NCBI GenBank assembly: GCA_903930095.1
Contig: CAIYXE010000511.1
Location: forward strand, 1 to 5,617
Direction: 5' to 3'
DNA from: an uncultured Hyphomicrobiales bacterium
Lineage (GTDB): Bacteria; Pseudomonadota; Alphaproteobacteria; Rhizobiales; Aestuariivirgaceae
Length of the DNA stretch: 5,617 nucleotides
The position numbers and the translations under genes are program-made. Positions 5,119 to 5,617 of the stretch are shown here, piece by piece; the first letter of the stretch is position 1; each line of letters opens with the position of its first letter. The notes below the pieces were generated by a model. The model made no database searches and was not told where the DNA came from. It saw nothing but the letters and a program-made list of their open reading frames with translations.

Positions 5119-5617
5119 CTCCGCTGCCTGCGGCGTCATCACCGCATCACCTTGCATCTTTCGTGGCCGCCAGCCCATCACCGCATAGACGCAGGGCACC
5201 ACGAACAGCGTGAGCAGTGTGCCCAAGCTCATGCCGCCGACGATCACCCAGCCGATCTGCTGGCGGCTTTCCGCACCGGCACCCGTGGCAATCGCCAGCG
5301 GAATAGCGCCCAGCACCATGGCCGCCGTGGTCATCAGGATGGGCCTCAGCCGCAGCCGCGACGCCTCGATGATCGCGGCGGTGCGCTCCACGCCTTCCTG
5401 CTGCAGCTTGTTGGCGAAGTCGACGATCAGGATGCCGTGCTTGGTGATGAGGCCGATCAGCGTGACGAGGCCGATCTGCGAATAGACGTTGAGCGTGCCG
5501 CCGGTGAGCCAGAGGGCAAGCAGCGCGCCCGTCATCGACAGCGGCACCGAGACCATGATCATGACCGGATCGCGGAAGCTTTCGAACTGCGCGGCGAGCA
5601 CGAGGTAGATGAAGGCC
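5116..5617 (-). CDS. RND efflux transporter permease subunit, C-terminal end (partial)
   Basis: This is the last 166 residues of an AcrB/HAE1-type inner-membrane pump that uses proton entry to drive drug or solute export through a periplasmic adaptor and outer-membrane channel. The fragment begins at the end of the eighth membrane helix (YLVLAAQFESFRDP) and contains the last four: about residues 17-38, 44-68, 90-111 and 117-147. Family marks are GLITKHGILIVDFAN, whose lysine (residue 59) matches the AcrB proton-relay Lys in helix 10, RLRPILMTTAAMVLGAIPLA, and GWVIVGGMSLGTLLTLFVVP. The C-terminus is short and ends in MTPQAAE at TAA (5116-5118). The gene runs off the window edge; its N-terminal part and any adaptor gene lie beyond. 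The drug specificity cannot be judged. The KHGIL variant of the usual KNAIL suggests a non-AcrB subgroup. Confidence 0.94.
   Translation of the reverse strand, partial: AFIYLVLAAQFESFRDPVMIMVSVPLSMTGALLALWLTGGTLNVYSQIGLVTLIGLITKHGILIVDFANKLQQEGVERTAAIIEASRLRLRPILMTTAAMVLGAIPLAIATGAGAESRQQIGWVIVGGMSLGTLLTLFVVPCVYAVMGWRPRKMQGDAVMTPQAAE

Noticed and set aside
1..5617. CRISPR arrays, tRNA or rRNA genes, insertion sequences, phage genes or attachment sites
   Set aside because: Both strands were read for direct repeats with spacers, tRNA-like folds, transposase or integrase motifs; none was seen.

Overview
This is a GC-rich chromosomal window that looks like an alphaproteobacterium of the Rhizobiales (Hyphomicrobiales), perhaps a Phyllobacteriaceae-type genome. 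The basis is the type-2 form of ArgC, the infA-maf-yacG gene order familiar from rhizobia, a dispersed-type CCTCTCCCC/GGGGAGAGG palindrome, a CTATAT-like -10 element and a CtrA-like TTAA-N7-TTAAC-related motif. The family-level placement is inference.

Layout. Positions 1-184 hold the 3' end of leuC. Positions 185-483 (299 bases) hold no convincing gene. This gap contains an 11-bp palindrome, a Crp/Fnr-type palindrome (389-404) and a TTAACGA inverted repeat (403-428). Next is a tight three-gene block (484-1275): a 55-aa single-span membrane protein, a zincin-like metallopeptidase with HExxHxxGxxD, and a 68-aa protein with a charged helix and a C-terminal membrane anchor, joined to the peptidase by a GTGA overlap. 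Then come argC (1335-2291) and leuD (2302-2907), 10 nt apart. A hairpin of up to 12 bp separates leuD from an AEC-family transporter gene (2997-3944). A housekeeping cluster follows: infA (4022-4240), maf (4200-4886, overlapping infA) and yacG (4888-5076). The last gene is the 3' end of an RND efflux pump on the minus strand (5116-5617), convergent with yacG; the two stop codons close an imperfect stem.

How the genes relate. leuC and leuD encode the two subunits of isopropylmalate isomerase (leucine synthesis) but are separated here by about 2.1 kb that includes an arginine-synthesis gene. IF-1, Maf and YacG belong to translation initiation, nucleotide-pool surveillance and gyrase control. 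The AEC and RND proteins are inner-membrane transporters.

Most of the window is ordinary core genome. The least explained part is the small membrane protein / metallopeptidase / small membrane protein block with its promoter region. It is a reasonable candidate for an uncharacterised membrane-associated proteolytic module, but nothing in the sequence proves that the three proteins work together.
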